64,000 bases of DNA, taken from Caballeronia sp. Lep1P3 (GTDB lineage: Bacteria > Pseudomonadota > Gammaproteobacteria > Burkholderiales > Burkholderiaceae). The notes beneath the pieces were generated by a model, which made no database searches, was not told the DNA's origin, and saw only the letters and a program-made list of their open reading frames with translations. The translations under genes and the position numbers were made by a program. Location of the stretch: NCBI RefSeq assembly GCF_022879595.1, contig NZ_CP084265.1, positions 2,666,001-2,730,000 of the forward strand, given 5' to 3'. Shown piece by piece: positions 9,701 to 17,192 of this stretch; the first letter of the stretch is position 1; every line of letters begins with the position of its first letter.

Positions 9701-10990
9701 GTGACCGCCGAAGTCGATCTGACCGCGCTCGATGCCGACGCCTGGCGCAAGGTCGCCGCCGATTTGTCCGAAGGCGCGACGAGCGGCGCGCCGCTCAGCG
9801 AGAACGTGAGGCGGTTCATTCCGACGCGCGCCGCCGTTCGCGTCACGGCGCTAGACCTGCTCGGCCGGCGCTGGGACAACGTCGCCGTCGACGCAAACGA
9901 GAATGCGGGCGACCACGCGTGGCAGGCGAACATCGCGTCGAATCAAATTGCGGGCAAGGTCGCGTTCACGCCGGGCGCAGTCAAGGGCAGTCCCGGCGCG
10001 GTGCAGGCGCGGCTCGACAAAGTGGTGATTCCGGAGAAGCCGGAGAACGCGCCCGCCGAGAAGACGATCATGCGGCCGCCGCGCAACATGCCGTCGATCG
10101 ACGTGATCGTGGATTCGCTCGTGTTTCGCGGACACGAACTCGGGCGGCTCGAAGTCGATGCGCATAACGAAGTCATCGCGAACGAGCCGATCTGGACGCT
10201 CGACAAGCTCCAGCTCGCCAATCCCGACGCGACGCTCAATGCGAACGCCATGTGGCGCACGCTGCCCGGCGCGGACGACGCGATCGTCGACGCCGCCGCG
10301 CAGCCGGTGCCGCGCCGCACGTCCGTCGATTTCCGGCTCGATGTGAACAACGGCGGGCAATTCCTCGACCGCTTCGGCCTGCCGCACACGGTCAACGGCG
10401 GCTCGGGCACGGTGGCGGGTCACGCGGGCTGGAACGGCAGTCCGGCGGCCATCGACATGAACACGCTCGATGGCAAGGTCGCCGTCGATCTGCATCACGG
10501 ACAGATTCTGCGTGCGCCCGCCGCCGCGAAATGGCTCGGCATCTTCAGCCTGCGCAGCCTCGCCAATCTGCTGACGCTGCATTTTCAGGATGTCGTCGGC
10601 AAGGGGCTGCCGTTCGAGAAGATCACGGGCAACGCGCGCATCGACGACGGCATCGGCCGGACGGACGACCTCGTCATGATCACGTCGCCCGCGCGCGTGC
10701 AGATGCAGGGCACGGTCGACCTGCCGAAGAAGACGCAGGACCTTCACGTGAAGGTGATTCCGACGGTCGGCGCGGGCGCGGTGGCGATCGGCGCGGCGGT
10801 GATCAATCCGCTGCTCGGTCTGGGCGCGCTCGCCGCGGACCTCGCGCTGTCGAAGAGCATCCAGAAGGCGTTCGCGCTCGACTATTCGATCACCGGATCG
10901 TGGACGAAACCGGTCGTGCAGCGTCTGCATGGCGATCAGGGTAAGATCGAATCACCCGCGGCCGTCGCCACTCCGTCAGCCGCTCAATAA
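6722..10990 (+). CDS. yhdP: YhdP family AsmA-like membrane-anchored protein
   Basis: This very large protein (1422 aa from the chosen start) has one N-terminal transmembrane segment (VLKIVLVLAAVLYFAVACIY, about residues 24-43), followed by a long periplasmic part rich in beta-strand-like repeats. That is the layout of the YhdP/DUF3971 AsmA-like family, thought to help lipid transport to the outer membrane. The open frame extends upstream to 6521, but those 67 residues are arginine-rich and unlike the family, so I chose the ATG at 6722 (MSDSRRSVDP). The C-terminus carries an AsmA_2-like region with GKGLPFEKITGNARIDDG. The order yhdP-nitrilase-tldD is common in proteobacteria. Confidence 0.9.
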   Translation: MSDSRRSVDPTEVGQAQPSGNAERVLSRVLKIVLVLAAVLYFAVACIYLGLRYAVLPQIDSFRPRIESAVSSRMHAQLRIGRLSARWSGMQPTIDIDNLRIDAADGSPGLAVPHASASVAWRSLVALKPKLADLSVDGPDVIVARNAKGQVTVAGVPVPTHRTGSNAFATWLLGQEHIALRDGTLRWRDAERAAPEIAFKRLRLVVVNDGLRHRLALDAPADGDVLHGPLDFRADFRHEPFSAMGAPANWTGRLYVSTGPVDLPTLARYVKMPFAMYGGRVENRIWLDFARGQLQTANGDLSGGDIALRVRATQPRLTLPVARFAWTVDKKDTAYTLNLSDIRAELGQPALDDGTPVARLLASKMLTATFRPPSVNKGQLFRVTGDQVDLGILAEFMRALPVPPRVLNELVRFNPRGQIANYTIYTERAPPQNEEEAKHQREKGDAKLLHYAFKGDLQGISVQAQEPPPGLTINNHPRAGIPGIENLWGAIDANESQGSIVIDTKNAAVTIPGAFDDPRLTFDSLQGHATWTVADAIAPGELRRAFSIHLDTLRIANADARGEVTAAYWNQGHGRGNLDLKAKVDYLNATHLVRYLPTSLNERVRVYLGHALQAGVARSATLEVHGDLTRFPYAKFPDAGVFRIEAPFTGGKFDPTPFPPRKMANGLPNFWPAFEGIDGTFTLAQNKLGFDIHRGHYKGVAVSSVTGRIDDTGNRESKLWIDGHARGPLADMLQYVDDSSLGLMAKHATRKLAAKGQASLALTLGIPRYRPPPPSPPLRTDYKGSLTFADNEVAYASLPPLTHLRGRADFAAKNVQLDQLSAQLLGGDVRATGGVRPDGSYAFDVNGRIGADAAERFDGRIAPQVARFMKRIDGAAPYELHVRGAKNALPDVQASADLTGVSIGLPAPFGKTKGAPMPFTLSFQPAPGGPSDLHDARLTLGPLRAHYVLQQIGRAQVKVDPQNANEPVNMRAALEPVRGAISVNAPDELPARGVTAEVDLTALDADAWRKVAADLSEGATSGAPLSENVRRFIPTRAAVRVTALDLLGRRWDNVAVDANENAGDHAWQANIASNQIAGKVAFTPGAVKGSPGAVQARLDKVVIPEKPENAPAEKTIMRPPRNMPSIDVIVDSLVFRGHELGRLEVDAHNEVIANEPIWTLDKLQLANPDATLNANAMWRTLPGADDAIVDAAAQPVPRRTSVDFRLDVNNGGQFLDRFGLPHTVNGGSGTVAGHAGWNGSPAAIDMNTLDGKVAVDLHHGQILRAPAAAKWLGIFSLRSLANLLTLHFQDVVGKGLPFEKITGNARIDDGIGRTDDLVMITSPARVQMQGTVDLPKKTQDLHVKVIPTVGAGAVAIGAAVINPLLGLGALAADLALSKSIQKAFALDYSITGSWTKPVVQRLHGDQGKIESPAAVATPSAAQ

Positions 10991-11051
10991 AAGCGGGCGC
11001 GCGTCGCGGCGGGCGCCCGACGTCTTTTCGACCAACCCGGCGCCCCCGAAT

Positions 11052-11894
11052 ATGAGCGAAAAACCGAGCGAAAGCAGCGAAAGCACGGCGCGGCCGTTCC
11101 AGGTCGCCGCGTTGCAGATGGTCAGCACGCCGGATCGCGAGCGCAACATCGCCGAGGCCGGCGCGCTGATCGCCGAAGCCGCCAGAGGCGGCGCGCAACT
11201 CGTGCTCCTGCCCGAATATTTCTGCTACATGGGCTTCAAGGAGACCGACAAGCTCGCGATTCGCGAAACGCCCGGCGACGGCCCGATCCAGCAGTTTCTT
11301 TCCGATACCGCGCGCGAGCATCGCGTGTGGGTGATCGGCGGGACGCTGCCGCTCAAGTCGCCGGAAGCGTCGCGCGTGCTGAATACGTCGCTCGTCTTCG
11401 ATCCGAACGGCCAGCAGGCCGCGCGCTACGACAAGATTCATCTCTTCAGCTTCGACAAGGGCGAGGAATCGTTTCTCGAAGCGCGCACCATTTATCCCGG
11501 CAGCGAAGTGCGGACGTTCGAAGCGCCGTTCGGACGCGTCGGCCTTTCGGTCTGCTACGACCTGCGCTTTCCGGAGATGTATCGCAAAATGGGCGATTGC
11601 GCGCTGATCGTCGTCCCGTCCGCGTTCACGTACACGACGGGCCGCGCGCACTGGGAGACGCTGCTCAAGGCGCGCGCGATCGAAAACCAGTGCTACGTGC
11701 TCGCTGCCGCGCAAGGCGGCAAGCACGAGAACGGCCGGCGCACGTGGGGACACAGCATGCTGATCGATCCGTGGGGCGAAGTCGTCGCCGTGCGCGAGGA
11801 AGGCGCGGGCGTGGTCGCGGGCACGATCGATCCGCAACGCATCGCGTCCGTGCGCCAGAGCTTGCCGGCGCTGCGGCATCGCGTCATTGACTGA
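11052..11894 (+). CDS. nitrilase-superfamily carbon-nitrogen hydrolase (Nit1/Nit2-like amidase)
   Basis: The 280-aa protein has the nitrilase catalytic triad: Glu55 in LLPEYFCYMG, Lys128 in YDKIHLFSFD and Cys168 in VGLSVCYDLRFPEMYR. The sequence resembles the Nit branch that includes deaminated-glutathione amidase and omega-amidase. The exact substrate cannot be fixed from sequence; a metabolite-repair role is plausible given the yhdP-nit-tldD neighbourhood. The frame is open upstream, but the ATG at 11052 gives MSEKPSE followed by the canonical VAALQM strand. It lies 61 bp after yhdP. Confidence 0.9.
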   Translation: MSEKPSESSESTARPFQVAALQMVSTPDRERNIAEAGALIAEAARGGAQLVLLPEYFCYMGFKETDKLAIRETPGDGPIQQFLSDTAREHRVWVIGGTLPLKSPEASRVLNTSLVFDPNGQQAARYDKIHLFSFDKGEESFLEARTIYPGSEVRTFEAPFGRVGLSVCYDLRFPEMYRKMGDCALIVVPSAFTYTTGRAHWETLLKARAIENQCYVLAAAQGGKHENGRRTWGHSMLIDPWGEVVAVREEGAGVVAGTIDPQRIASVRQSLPALRHRVID

Positions 11895-12035
11895 GCGGCT
11901 GAACGGTTTGGGCCGACATCTCGAAAATAAGCATCTCAGCGATCTTGAACGCGCGGGGGCTTTCCCGCACATCACCGAATACGCACACTCAAACGCACCC
12001 TGAACGGGGCGACACGAACACTCCACAGGCACCGC

Positions 12036-13502
12036 ATGAACATCATCGAACCCGGCATCCGCAACCTGGTCACGGCAAAGGACGTCCTGCTCACGCCGTA
12101 TGGCCTCGACGAGACGCTCATCACGCGCACGCTCGCGGAAATCTTCACGCACCGCGTCGACTACGCCGACCTCTATTTCCAGTCCACGCGCAGCGAAGCG
12201 TGGAGTCTCGAAGAAGGCATCGTCAAATCGGGCAGCTTCAGCATCGATCAGGGCGTCGGCGTGCGCGCCGTCTCCGGCGAGCGCACGGCGTTCGCCTATT
12301 CCGACGATCTTTCGCCCGAATCCATCCGTCAGGCCGCGCTCGCGACGCGCGCGATCGCCAAGGCGGGCGGCGGCAAGCACAAGGTCAAGCCGGCCAGCAC
12401 GCTCACGGGCGTCTCCGGGCGCGATCTGTACTTGCCCGCCGATCCGCTGCATTCGCTCGATGCGAATGCGAAGGTCAAGCTCCTCGAGCGCGTCGAGCAG
12501 ATGGCGCGCAGCCGCGATCCGCGCATCGTGCAGGTGATGGCAGGTCTTGCAGGCGAATACGACGTGGTGCTCGTCGCGCGCAGCGATGGCGCGCTCGCCG
12601 CCGACGTGCGCCCGCTCGTGCGCGTTTCGGTGACGGTCATCGCCGAACAGAACGGCCGGCGCGAGATCGGCACGGGCGGCGGCGGCGGCCGCTTCGACTA
12701 CGGCTATTTCACCGACGATATCCTGAACAAGTACTGCGACGACGCCGTGCACGCGGCGCTCGTCAATCTGGAAGCGCGCCCCGCTCCGGCCGGCGCGATG
12801 ACCGTCGTGCTCGGACCGGGCTGGCCGGGCGTGCTGCTGCACGAGGCCGTCGGGCATGGGCTGGAAGGCGATTTCAACCGCAAGGGATCGTCGGCGTTCG
12901 CGGGGATGATCGGCGAGCAGGTCGCGGCCAAGGGCGTAACCGTCGTCGATGACGGCACGCTGCCGAATCGCCGCGGCTCGCTCAATATCGATGACGAAGG
13001 CAATCCGACGCAATGCACGACGCTGATCGAGGACGGCATCCTGAAGGGCTACATTCAGGATTCGCTCAACGCGCGTCTGATGAAGATGCCGGTGACGGGC
13101 AACGCGCGCCGCGAATCCTACGCCGCGCTGCCGATGCCGCGCATGACCAACACGTACATGCTCAACGGCGACAAGGATCCGCAGGAAATTCTGGCGTCCG
13201 TCAAGAACGGGCTGTATGCGGTGAATTTCGGCGGCGGTCAGGTGGACATCACGAACGGCAAGTTCGTGTTCTCCGCGTCCGAGGCGTACATGATCGAGGA
13301 CGGCAAGATCACGTATCCGGTGAAGGGCGCGACGTTGATCGGCAGCGGGCCGGAATCGCTCAAATACGTGACGATGATCGGCAACGACATGTCGCTGGAT
13401 AGCGGCGTGGGCGTGTGCGGCAAGGAAGGCCAGAGCGTGCCGGTGGGCGTCGGCCAGCCGACGTTGCGCATCGAGAAGATGACGGTGGGGGGCACGGTCT
13501 GA
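12036..13502 (+). CDS. tldD: metalloprotease TldD
   Basis: TldD forms a heterodimeric zinc protease with TldE/PmbA that processes modified peptides and antitoxins. The 488-aa protein shows the zinc-binding HExxxH motif, HEAVGH at residues 269-274, followed by [14 protein letters not shown]. The C-terminal [10 protein letters not shown] and [28 protein letters not shown] segments are also typical. The pmbA/tldE partner is not in this window. The start ATG at 12036 lies 141 bp after the amidase, a gap with no clear promoter hexamers. Confidence 0.95.
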   Translation: MNIIEPGIRNLVTAKDVLLTPYGLDETLITRTLAEIFTHRVDYADLYFQSTRSEAWSLEEGIVKSGSFSIDQGVGVRAVSGERTAFAYSDDLSPESIRQAALATRAIAKAGGGKHKVKPASTLTGVSGRDLYLPADPLHSLDANAKVKLLERVEQMARSRDPRIVQVMAGLAGEYDVVLVARSDGALAADVRPLVRVSVTVIAEQNGRREIGTGGGGGRFDYGYFTDDILNKYCDDAVHAALVNLEARPAPAGAMTVVLGPGWPGVLLHEAVGHGLEGDFNRKGSSAFAGMIGEQVAAKGVTVVDDGTLPNRRGSLNIDDEGNPTQCTTLIEDGILKGYIQDSLNARLMKMPVTGNARRESYAALPMPRMTNTYMLNGDKDPQEILASVKNGLYAVNFGGGQVDITNGKFVFSASEAYMIEDGKITYPVKGATLIGSGPESLKYVTMIGNDMSLDSGVGVCGKEGQSVPVGVGQPTLRIEKMTVGGTV

Positions 13503-13591
13503 TTGCTGCGGCGTTTGCGCATCGACGGCGCCCGCTCAAGTGGCCGGGACGTCCGCCGATGCGGATTTCCCGCATTTTTACGCGCGATGGC

Positions 13592-13620
13592 TTGTCAGGG
13601 CCGCGCGTTTGAGGTTATAA
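13592..13620 (+). promoter_or_regulatory. sigma-70 promoter for the DAHP synthase leader
   Basis: TTGTCA (13592-13597) and TTATAA (13615-13620) are separated by exactly 17 bp. Each matches consensus at five of six positions. The predicted transcript starts near 13627, about 40 nt before the leader-peptide ATG, and covers the whole attenuator. Confidence 0.75.
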
Positions 13621-13666
13621 AGGCAGTCAACCTTTTTTGCCGATTCGACGAAACCGTTCATCCATC

Positions 13667-13732
13667 ATGGCCGCCAAGTTTTATTTTTATTTCTTTTGGC
13701 ATCTCAAGCCGCTGGCGGATCGAGAGGGGTGA
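13667..13732 (+). CDS. aromatic-rich leader peptide of the DAHP synthase attenuator
   Basis: This 21-codon ORF (ATG 13667, TGA 13730-13732) encodes seven consecutive aromatic residues: F5, Y6, F7, Y8, F9, F10 and W11. It lies between a good promoter and a rho-independent terminator, just upstream of a gene for the first step of aromatic amino acid synthesis. This fits a regulatory leader peptide at which ribosomes stall when charged tRNA-Phe, tRNA-Tyr or tRNA-Trp is scarce. It is too short to be found by normal gene calling. I infer the function from layout and did not compare it with other genomes. Confidence 0.85.
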   Translation: MAAKFYFYFFWHLKPLADREG

Positions 13733-13785
13733 GTCGTAGTCTGAGCACACCGAAATTCCCGAAAAACCGCCAGCGAGCCTGGCGG
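13671..13785 (+). promoter_or_regulatory. trp-type attenuator with alternative hairpins
   Basis: Four segments alternate. Segment 1 is CCGCCA at 13671-13676, inside leader codons 2-4. Segment 2 is CGCTGGCGG at 13710-13718. Segment 3 is CCGCCAGCG at 13767-13775. Segment 4 is CTGGCGG at 13779-13785. Pairing 1:2 encloses the aromatic codons, 2:3 is a 9-bp antiterminator, and 3:4 is the terminator. A ribosome stalled on codons 5-11 would leave segment 2 free to pair with 3. A ribosome reaching the stop at 13730 would cover segment 2 and let 3:4 form. Confidence 0.82.
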
Positions 13786-13793
13786 TTTTTTTT
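13762..13793 (+). terminator. rho-independent terminator of the attenuator
   Basis: AAAAACCGCCAG (13762-13773) pairs with CTGGCGGTTTTT (13779-13790) around the 5-nt loop CGAGC, and the U run continues to 13793. It lies 29 nt after the leader stop codon and 47 nt before the DAHP synthase start. Confidence 0.88.
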
Positions 13794-13839
13794 CGCCCTT
13801 CGCTGGTCCCGATTAGCGCGTTGCCGCAGGAGAACCGAA

Positions 13840-14913
13840 ATGCCCCCGCACAATACCGATGACGTCCGTATCCGTGAGCTGAAAGAGCTGATTCCGCCCG
13901 CGCATCTGATCCGCGAATTTCCGTGCGCCGAGCCTGTATCGGAGTTGATTTTCAACGCGCGGCAGTCGATGCATCGCATTCTGCATGGAATGGACGACCG
14001 GTTGATCGTCATCATCGGGCCTTGTTCGATCCATGATCCGCGCGCGGCGCTCGATTATGCGCGGCGGCTGATCGAAGAGCGCAAGCGCTTCGCGGGGGAA
14101 TTGGAAATCGTCATGCGCGTTTATTTCGAAAAGCCGCGTACTACGGTTGGCTGGAAAGGGCTGATCAACGATCCTTATATGGATAACAGCTTCAAGATCA
14201 ACGATGGCTTGCGCGCGGCGCGTGAGTTGCTCATGCATATCAATGAGCTTGGCTTGCCGGCGGGGACCGAATATCTGGATATGATTAGCCCGCAGTACAT
14301 CGCCGATCTGATTTCCTGGGGAGCGATCGGGGCGCGGACGACTGAATCGCAAGTGCATCGCGAATTGGCCTCCGGGCTTTCCTGTCCGGTCGGGTTCAAG
14401 AACGGCACGGATGGGAATGTGAAAATCGCCGTCGATGCGATCAAGGCGGCGTCGCAGCCGCATCACTTTCTTTCCGTTACGAAAGGCGGGCATTCGGCGA
14501 TTGTTTCCACTGCGGGTAATGAGGATTGCCACATTATCTTGCGCGGCGGTAAGTCGCCCAATTTCGACGCGGCTTCGGTCGATGCGGCTTGTAGTGATAT
14601 TGGCAAGGCGGGGTTAGCGGCGCGGCTGATGATCGATGCCAGTCATGCTAATTCTTCCAAGAAGCATGAGAATCAGATTCCGGTTTGTGAGGATATCGGG
14701 CGGCAATTGGCGGCCGGCGATGAGCGGATTGTCGGGGTGATGGTGGAGTCGAATCTTGTCGCAGGAAGGCAGGATCTGAAGGAAGGGTGTGAGCTTACCT
14801 ATGGGCAGAGCGTTACTGATGCTTGTATTGGGTGGGAAGAGAGTGTCGGACTATTGGAAGGGCTTGCGCAAGCAGTGAAACAACGCCGGGTCTTAAGAGG
14901 CGGCGGGAACTGA
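13840..14913 (+). CDS. aroG: 3-deoxy-7-phosphoheptulonate (DAHP) synthase, class I
   Basis: The 357-aa enzyme condenses phosphoenolpyruvate with erythrose-4-phosphate, the first step of the shikimate pathway. GPCSIHDP, EKPRTTVGWKGLINDP, GARTTESQ, KNGTDGN and DASHANSSKKHENQ are class I AroF/G/H motifs. I cannot tell which isozyme (Phe, Tyr or Trp sensitive) it is. The frame is open back to 13696, but that extension is the leader and terminator region read in another frame. The ATG at 13840 follows the ribosome site GCAGGAG. Codon use is relaxed: about 43% of third positions in the last ~110 codons are A or T, unlike the strongly GC-biased neighbours. Confidence 0.94.
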   Translation: MPPHNTDDVRIRELKELIPPAHLIREFPCAEPVSELIFNARQSMHRILHGMDDRLIVIIGPCSIHDPRAALDYARRLIEERKRFAGELEIVMRVYFEKPRTTVGWKGLINDPYMDNSFKINDGLRAARELLMHINELGLPAGTEYLDMISPQYIADLISWGAIGARTTESQVHRELASGLSCPVGFKNGTDGNVKIAVDAIKAASQPHHFLSVTKGGHSAIVSTAGNEDCHIILRGGKSPNFDAASVDAACSDIGKAGLAARLMIDASHANSSKKHENQIPVCEDIGRQLAAGDERIVGVMVESNLVAGRQDLKEGCELTYGQSVTDACIGWEESVGLLEGLAQAVKQRRVLRGGGN

Positions 14914-14931
14914 GAAAGTCATAGTGCGTGG

Positions 14932-14970
14932 ATGGTCGACACCAGATACATGTCGATAAGTGTCGACCAT
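14932..14970. repeat. 11-bp perfect inverted repeat
   Basis: ATGGTCGACAC (14932-14942) and GTGTCGACCAT (14960-14970) are perfect inverted copies around 17 bases that contain a further TGTCGA. No T run follows, so it is not a standard terminator. It lies between aroG and the IS256 element and could be a protein-binding dyad or a remnant of a transposon end. Confidence 0.6.
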
Positions 14971-15030
14971 TACCTAGAACGGGTGCGCTTTACAGCAACT
15001 CCTCCATTCGCGAGCGTATCTGGAGTGCCG

Positions 15031-15038
15031 AATATCAA
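15031..15038. repeat. left 8-bp target site duplication of IS256 element
   Basis: AATATCAA directly precedes the left inverted repeat and is repeated exactly at 16407-16414 after the right inverted repeat. Eight bases is a normal duplication length for IS256-family transposition. Confidence 0.92.
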
Positions 15039-16406
15039 GGACCTATCCGTAATTCCGTGGGCGAGGCATATCATGAGAGGTAAAAGTCATGGATATGCCG
15101 ATGAAGAAGAAACGCACCGTCGCGTCCCAGGCAGCGGCCCGCGGGCCGCTGCCTGAGTTGCCTGAAGCGCTGCTTGATGAGCTGGTGAAGGGTCCGATGA
15201 CGCCCGGTGAGGTCCAGGACCTGATGCTGGCGTTCAACAAGGCGCTCATCGAACGCGCGATGGGCGCGGAAATGAGCATGCATCTGGGCTACCGGCCCGG
15301 CCAGCCCAAGCCTGCCGAGCAGACCAATGAACGCAACGGCGCCAGCGGCAAGACCGTCATCACCGAGCGCGGCGCGGTGCGGGTCGATCTGCCGCGCGAC
15401 CGTGAAGGCAGCTTCGAGCCGATCCTGATTCCCAGGCACGAGCGCCGTTTCGCGGGCTTTGACGAGCGCATCATCGCCATGTACGCACGCGGCATGAGCG
15501 TGCGCGAGATTCAGGCATTTCTGGCCGAAAGCTATGGCACCGAGGTCTCACCCGATTTCATCAGTTCGGTCACCGATGAGGTGATGGCTGAAACGCTGGC
15601 CTGGCAAAGCCGTCCACTCGAGGCGATGTACCCGGTGGTGTTCTTCGACGCGCTGCGCGTGAAGATCCGTGGCGACGGCGTGGTGAGCAACAAGGCGGTG
15701 TATCTGGCGCTGGGCATTCAGGCCGACGGCCAGCGCGACGTGCTCGGCCTGTGGATCGAGCAGACCGAAGGCGCGAAGTTCTGGCTGAAGGTGTTCAATG
15801 AACTGAAGACCAGGGGCTGCCAGGACATCCTGATCGCGGTCGTCGACGGCCTGAAGGGGCTGGCCGAGGCGATCGGCACAGCGTACCCGCGCACGGCCGT
15901 GCAGACCTGCATCGTGCACCTGATCCGCAACAGCCTGGAATACGCCAGCTACAAGGACCGTAAAAGCGTCGCCGCCGCGTTGCGTCCGATCTATGGGGCG
16001 GCCAGCGAACAGGCCGCGCAGCAGGCGCTGGAGGCCTTTGCCGAAGGGCCATGGGGCGCGAAGTATCCGACCATCGTGCAGTCATGGCGACGGGCATGGG
16101 AGAACGTCACACCGTTCTTTGTGTTTCCCCCGGCGATACGCCGGGTGGTGTACACCACCAATGCCATTGAGAGTCTGAACATGCAACTGCGCAAGATCAT
16201 CAGGACGCGCGGCCACTTCCCCAACGACGAGGCCGCCATCAAGCTGCTTTGGCTGGCATTGCGCAATGTGCTGGCGAAGTCGGTACGGGCGGCATTTGAC
16301 TGGTCCTCCGCCATGAACCAGTTCGCTATTCTGTTTGGAGAGCGTTTTACCAACGCACGCGGGTAACTCCGCTAACCGCCTCGCCCACAAAAACGCGGAT
16401 AGGTTC
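15039..16406 (+). mobile_element. IS256-family insertion sequence, complete
   Basis: The 1368-bp element is bounded by imperfect 29-bp terminal inverted repeats at 15039-15067 and 16378-16406. They share ACCTATCCG at the outer part and GTGGGCGAGGC at the inner part. It carries one intact transposase gene and is flanked by identical 8-bp duplications (AATATCAA). It lies 125 bp after aroG and 29 bp beyond the stop codon of the convergent adenosyltransferase gene, so it disrupts no gene that I recognise. Confidence 0.95.
15089..16366 (+). CDS. IS256-family transposase
   Basis: The 425-aa DDE transposase mobilises the surrounding element. Asp187 (VVFFDALRVKI), Asp253 (IAVVDGLKGL) and Glu361 (TTNAIESLN) fit the DDE triad. 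The IS256 C-x2-H motif is present as TCIVH (Cys274, His277). RTRGHFPNDEAAIKLLWLA near the C-terminus is typical of the family. The frame is intact from ATG to TAA, so the enzyme may be active. Two further in-frame ATGs at codons 3 and 5 are possible starts. Confidence 0.95.
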   Translation: MDMPMKKKRTVASQAAARGPLPELPEALLDELVKGPMTPGEVQDLMLAFNKALIERAMGAEMSMHLGYRPGQPKPAEQTNERNGASGKTVITERGAVRVDLPRDREGSFEPILIPRHERRFAGFDERIIAMYARGMSVREIQAFLAESYGTEVSPDFISSVTDEVMAETLAWQSRPLEAMYPVVFFDALRVKIRGDGVVSNKAVYLALGIQADGQRDVLGLWIEQTEGAKFWLKVFNELKTRGCQDILIAVVDGLKGLAEAIGTAYPRTAVQTCIVHLIRNSLEYASYKDRKSVAAALRPIYGAASEQAAQQALEAFAEGPWGAKYPTIVQSWRRAWENVTPFFVFPPAIRRVVYTTNAIESLNMQLRKIIRTRGHFPNDEAAIKLLWLALRNVLAKSVRAAFDWSSAMNQFAILFGERFTNARG

Positions 16407-16414
16407 AATATCAA
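16407..16414. repeat. right 8-bp target site duplication of IS256 element
   Basis: AATATCAA follows the right inverted repeat and matches 15031-15038 exactly. Confidence 0.92.
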
Positions 16415-16435
16415 CATGCGCACCACGAACCGCCG

Positions 16436-16987
16436 TTATCGCGTGTGATTCCACAACACATCGCCCCCCCCATCCGCCCGATTCAGCACCCTCGCCACCA
16501 CAAACAACAAATCCGACAACCGATTCACATACCGCCGAGGCGCCTCATTAACCGCCTCGCTATCAACCCGGCCCAACGCAACGATAGCCCGCTCGGCTCT
16601 TCGACAAACCGTCCGGCCAACATGCGCCAAAGCCGCCGCCCTCGATCCACCCGGCAAAATAAACTCCTTCAACGGCGGCAAAGTCGCGTTGTATTCGGCG
16701 AGCCACGTATCGAGCCGAGCCAAATGCGCATCGGAAACCATCGAATGCCCGGGAATCGACAATTCCCCGCCCAAGTCGAATAAATCGTTCTGAATAACAG
16801 TCAGCGCATCGCGAATATCGGGCGGTAAAGGCTCGCACAATAAAACGCCCAGACACGAATTCAATTCATCGACGTCCCCGATCGCGCCAATCCGCGCATC
16901 GTCTTTCGAGACGCGACGGCCGTCTCCGAGTCCCGTCGTGCCATCGTCGCCGGTGCGCGTGGCGATCTTGCTCAACCGATTACCCAT
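16436..16987 (-). CDS. ATP:cob(I)alamin adenosyltransferase, PduO type
   Basis: The 183-aa enzyme transfers the adenosyl group of ATP to cob(I)alamin to make coenzyme B12. The N-terminal TRTGDDGTTGLGDGRRVSK loop binds ATP. GDVDELNS and the C-terminal RRYVNRLSDLLFVVARVLN helix are PduO-family signatures. The open frame extends upstream to 17269, but the ATG at 16987 has a strong GAGGAG ribosome site and gives the normal N-terminus. The 3' half uses TTG, GTT and CGG codons freely, unlike most genes here. I see no cobalamin riboswitch upstream. It is divergent from a flavoprotein dehydrogenase gene. Confidence 0.93.
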   Translation of the reverse strand: MGNRLSKIATRTGDDGTTGLGDGRRVSKDDARIGAIGDVDELNSCLGVLLCEPLPPDIRDALTVIQNDLFDLGGELSIPGHSMVSDAHLARLDTWLAEYNATLPPLKEFILPGGSRAAALAHVGRTVCRRAERAIVALGRVDSEAVNEAPRRYVNRLSDLLFVVARVLNRADGGGDVLWNHTR

Positions 16988-17192
16988 CACAGCTCCTCGA
17001 TCGTTCAGAAATGCGTCGCAAAACCGACCCATTATAGGCAGCGCGCCTTCGAACGAAGTCGACGCACGTCCGCCGCGCTCCGCCCCCACCCTCGATCGCG
17101 TAAAATGAGATGAGACCGCGTGGCCGCTCGCGACCGTAGGCCGCCGCGCGCCAAACGCCCGAATCGCGAATAAAAAACCCGCGGAGACACCC

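Noticed and set aside
10890..13013. Minus-strand open frame of 707 codons opposite the amidase and tldD
   Set aside because: No motif and wrong codon bias; both plus-strand genes carry intact catalytic residues.
13696..13839. Upstream extension of the DAHP synthase frame
   Set aside because: The extra residues are encoded by the leader, antiterminator and terminator DNA, and the ATG at 13840 has a good ribosome site and the normal family N-terminus.
16988..17192. Possible cobalamin riboswitch ahead of the adenosyltransferase gene
   Set aside because: The gap is short and I found no B12-box-like sequence or suitable pairing.
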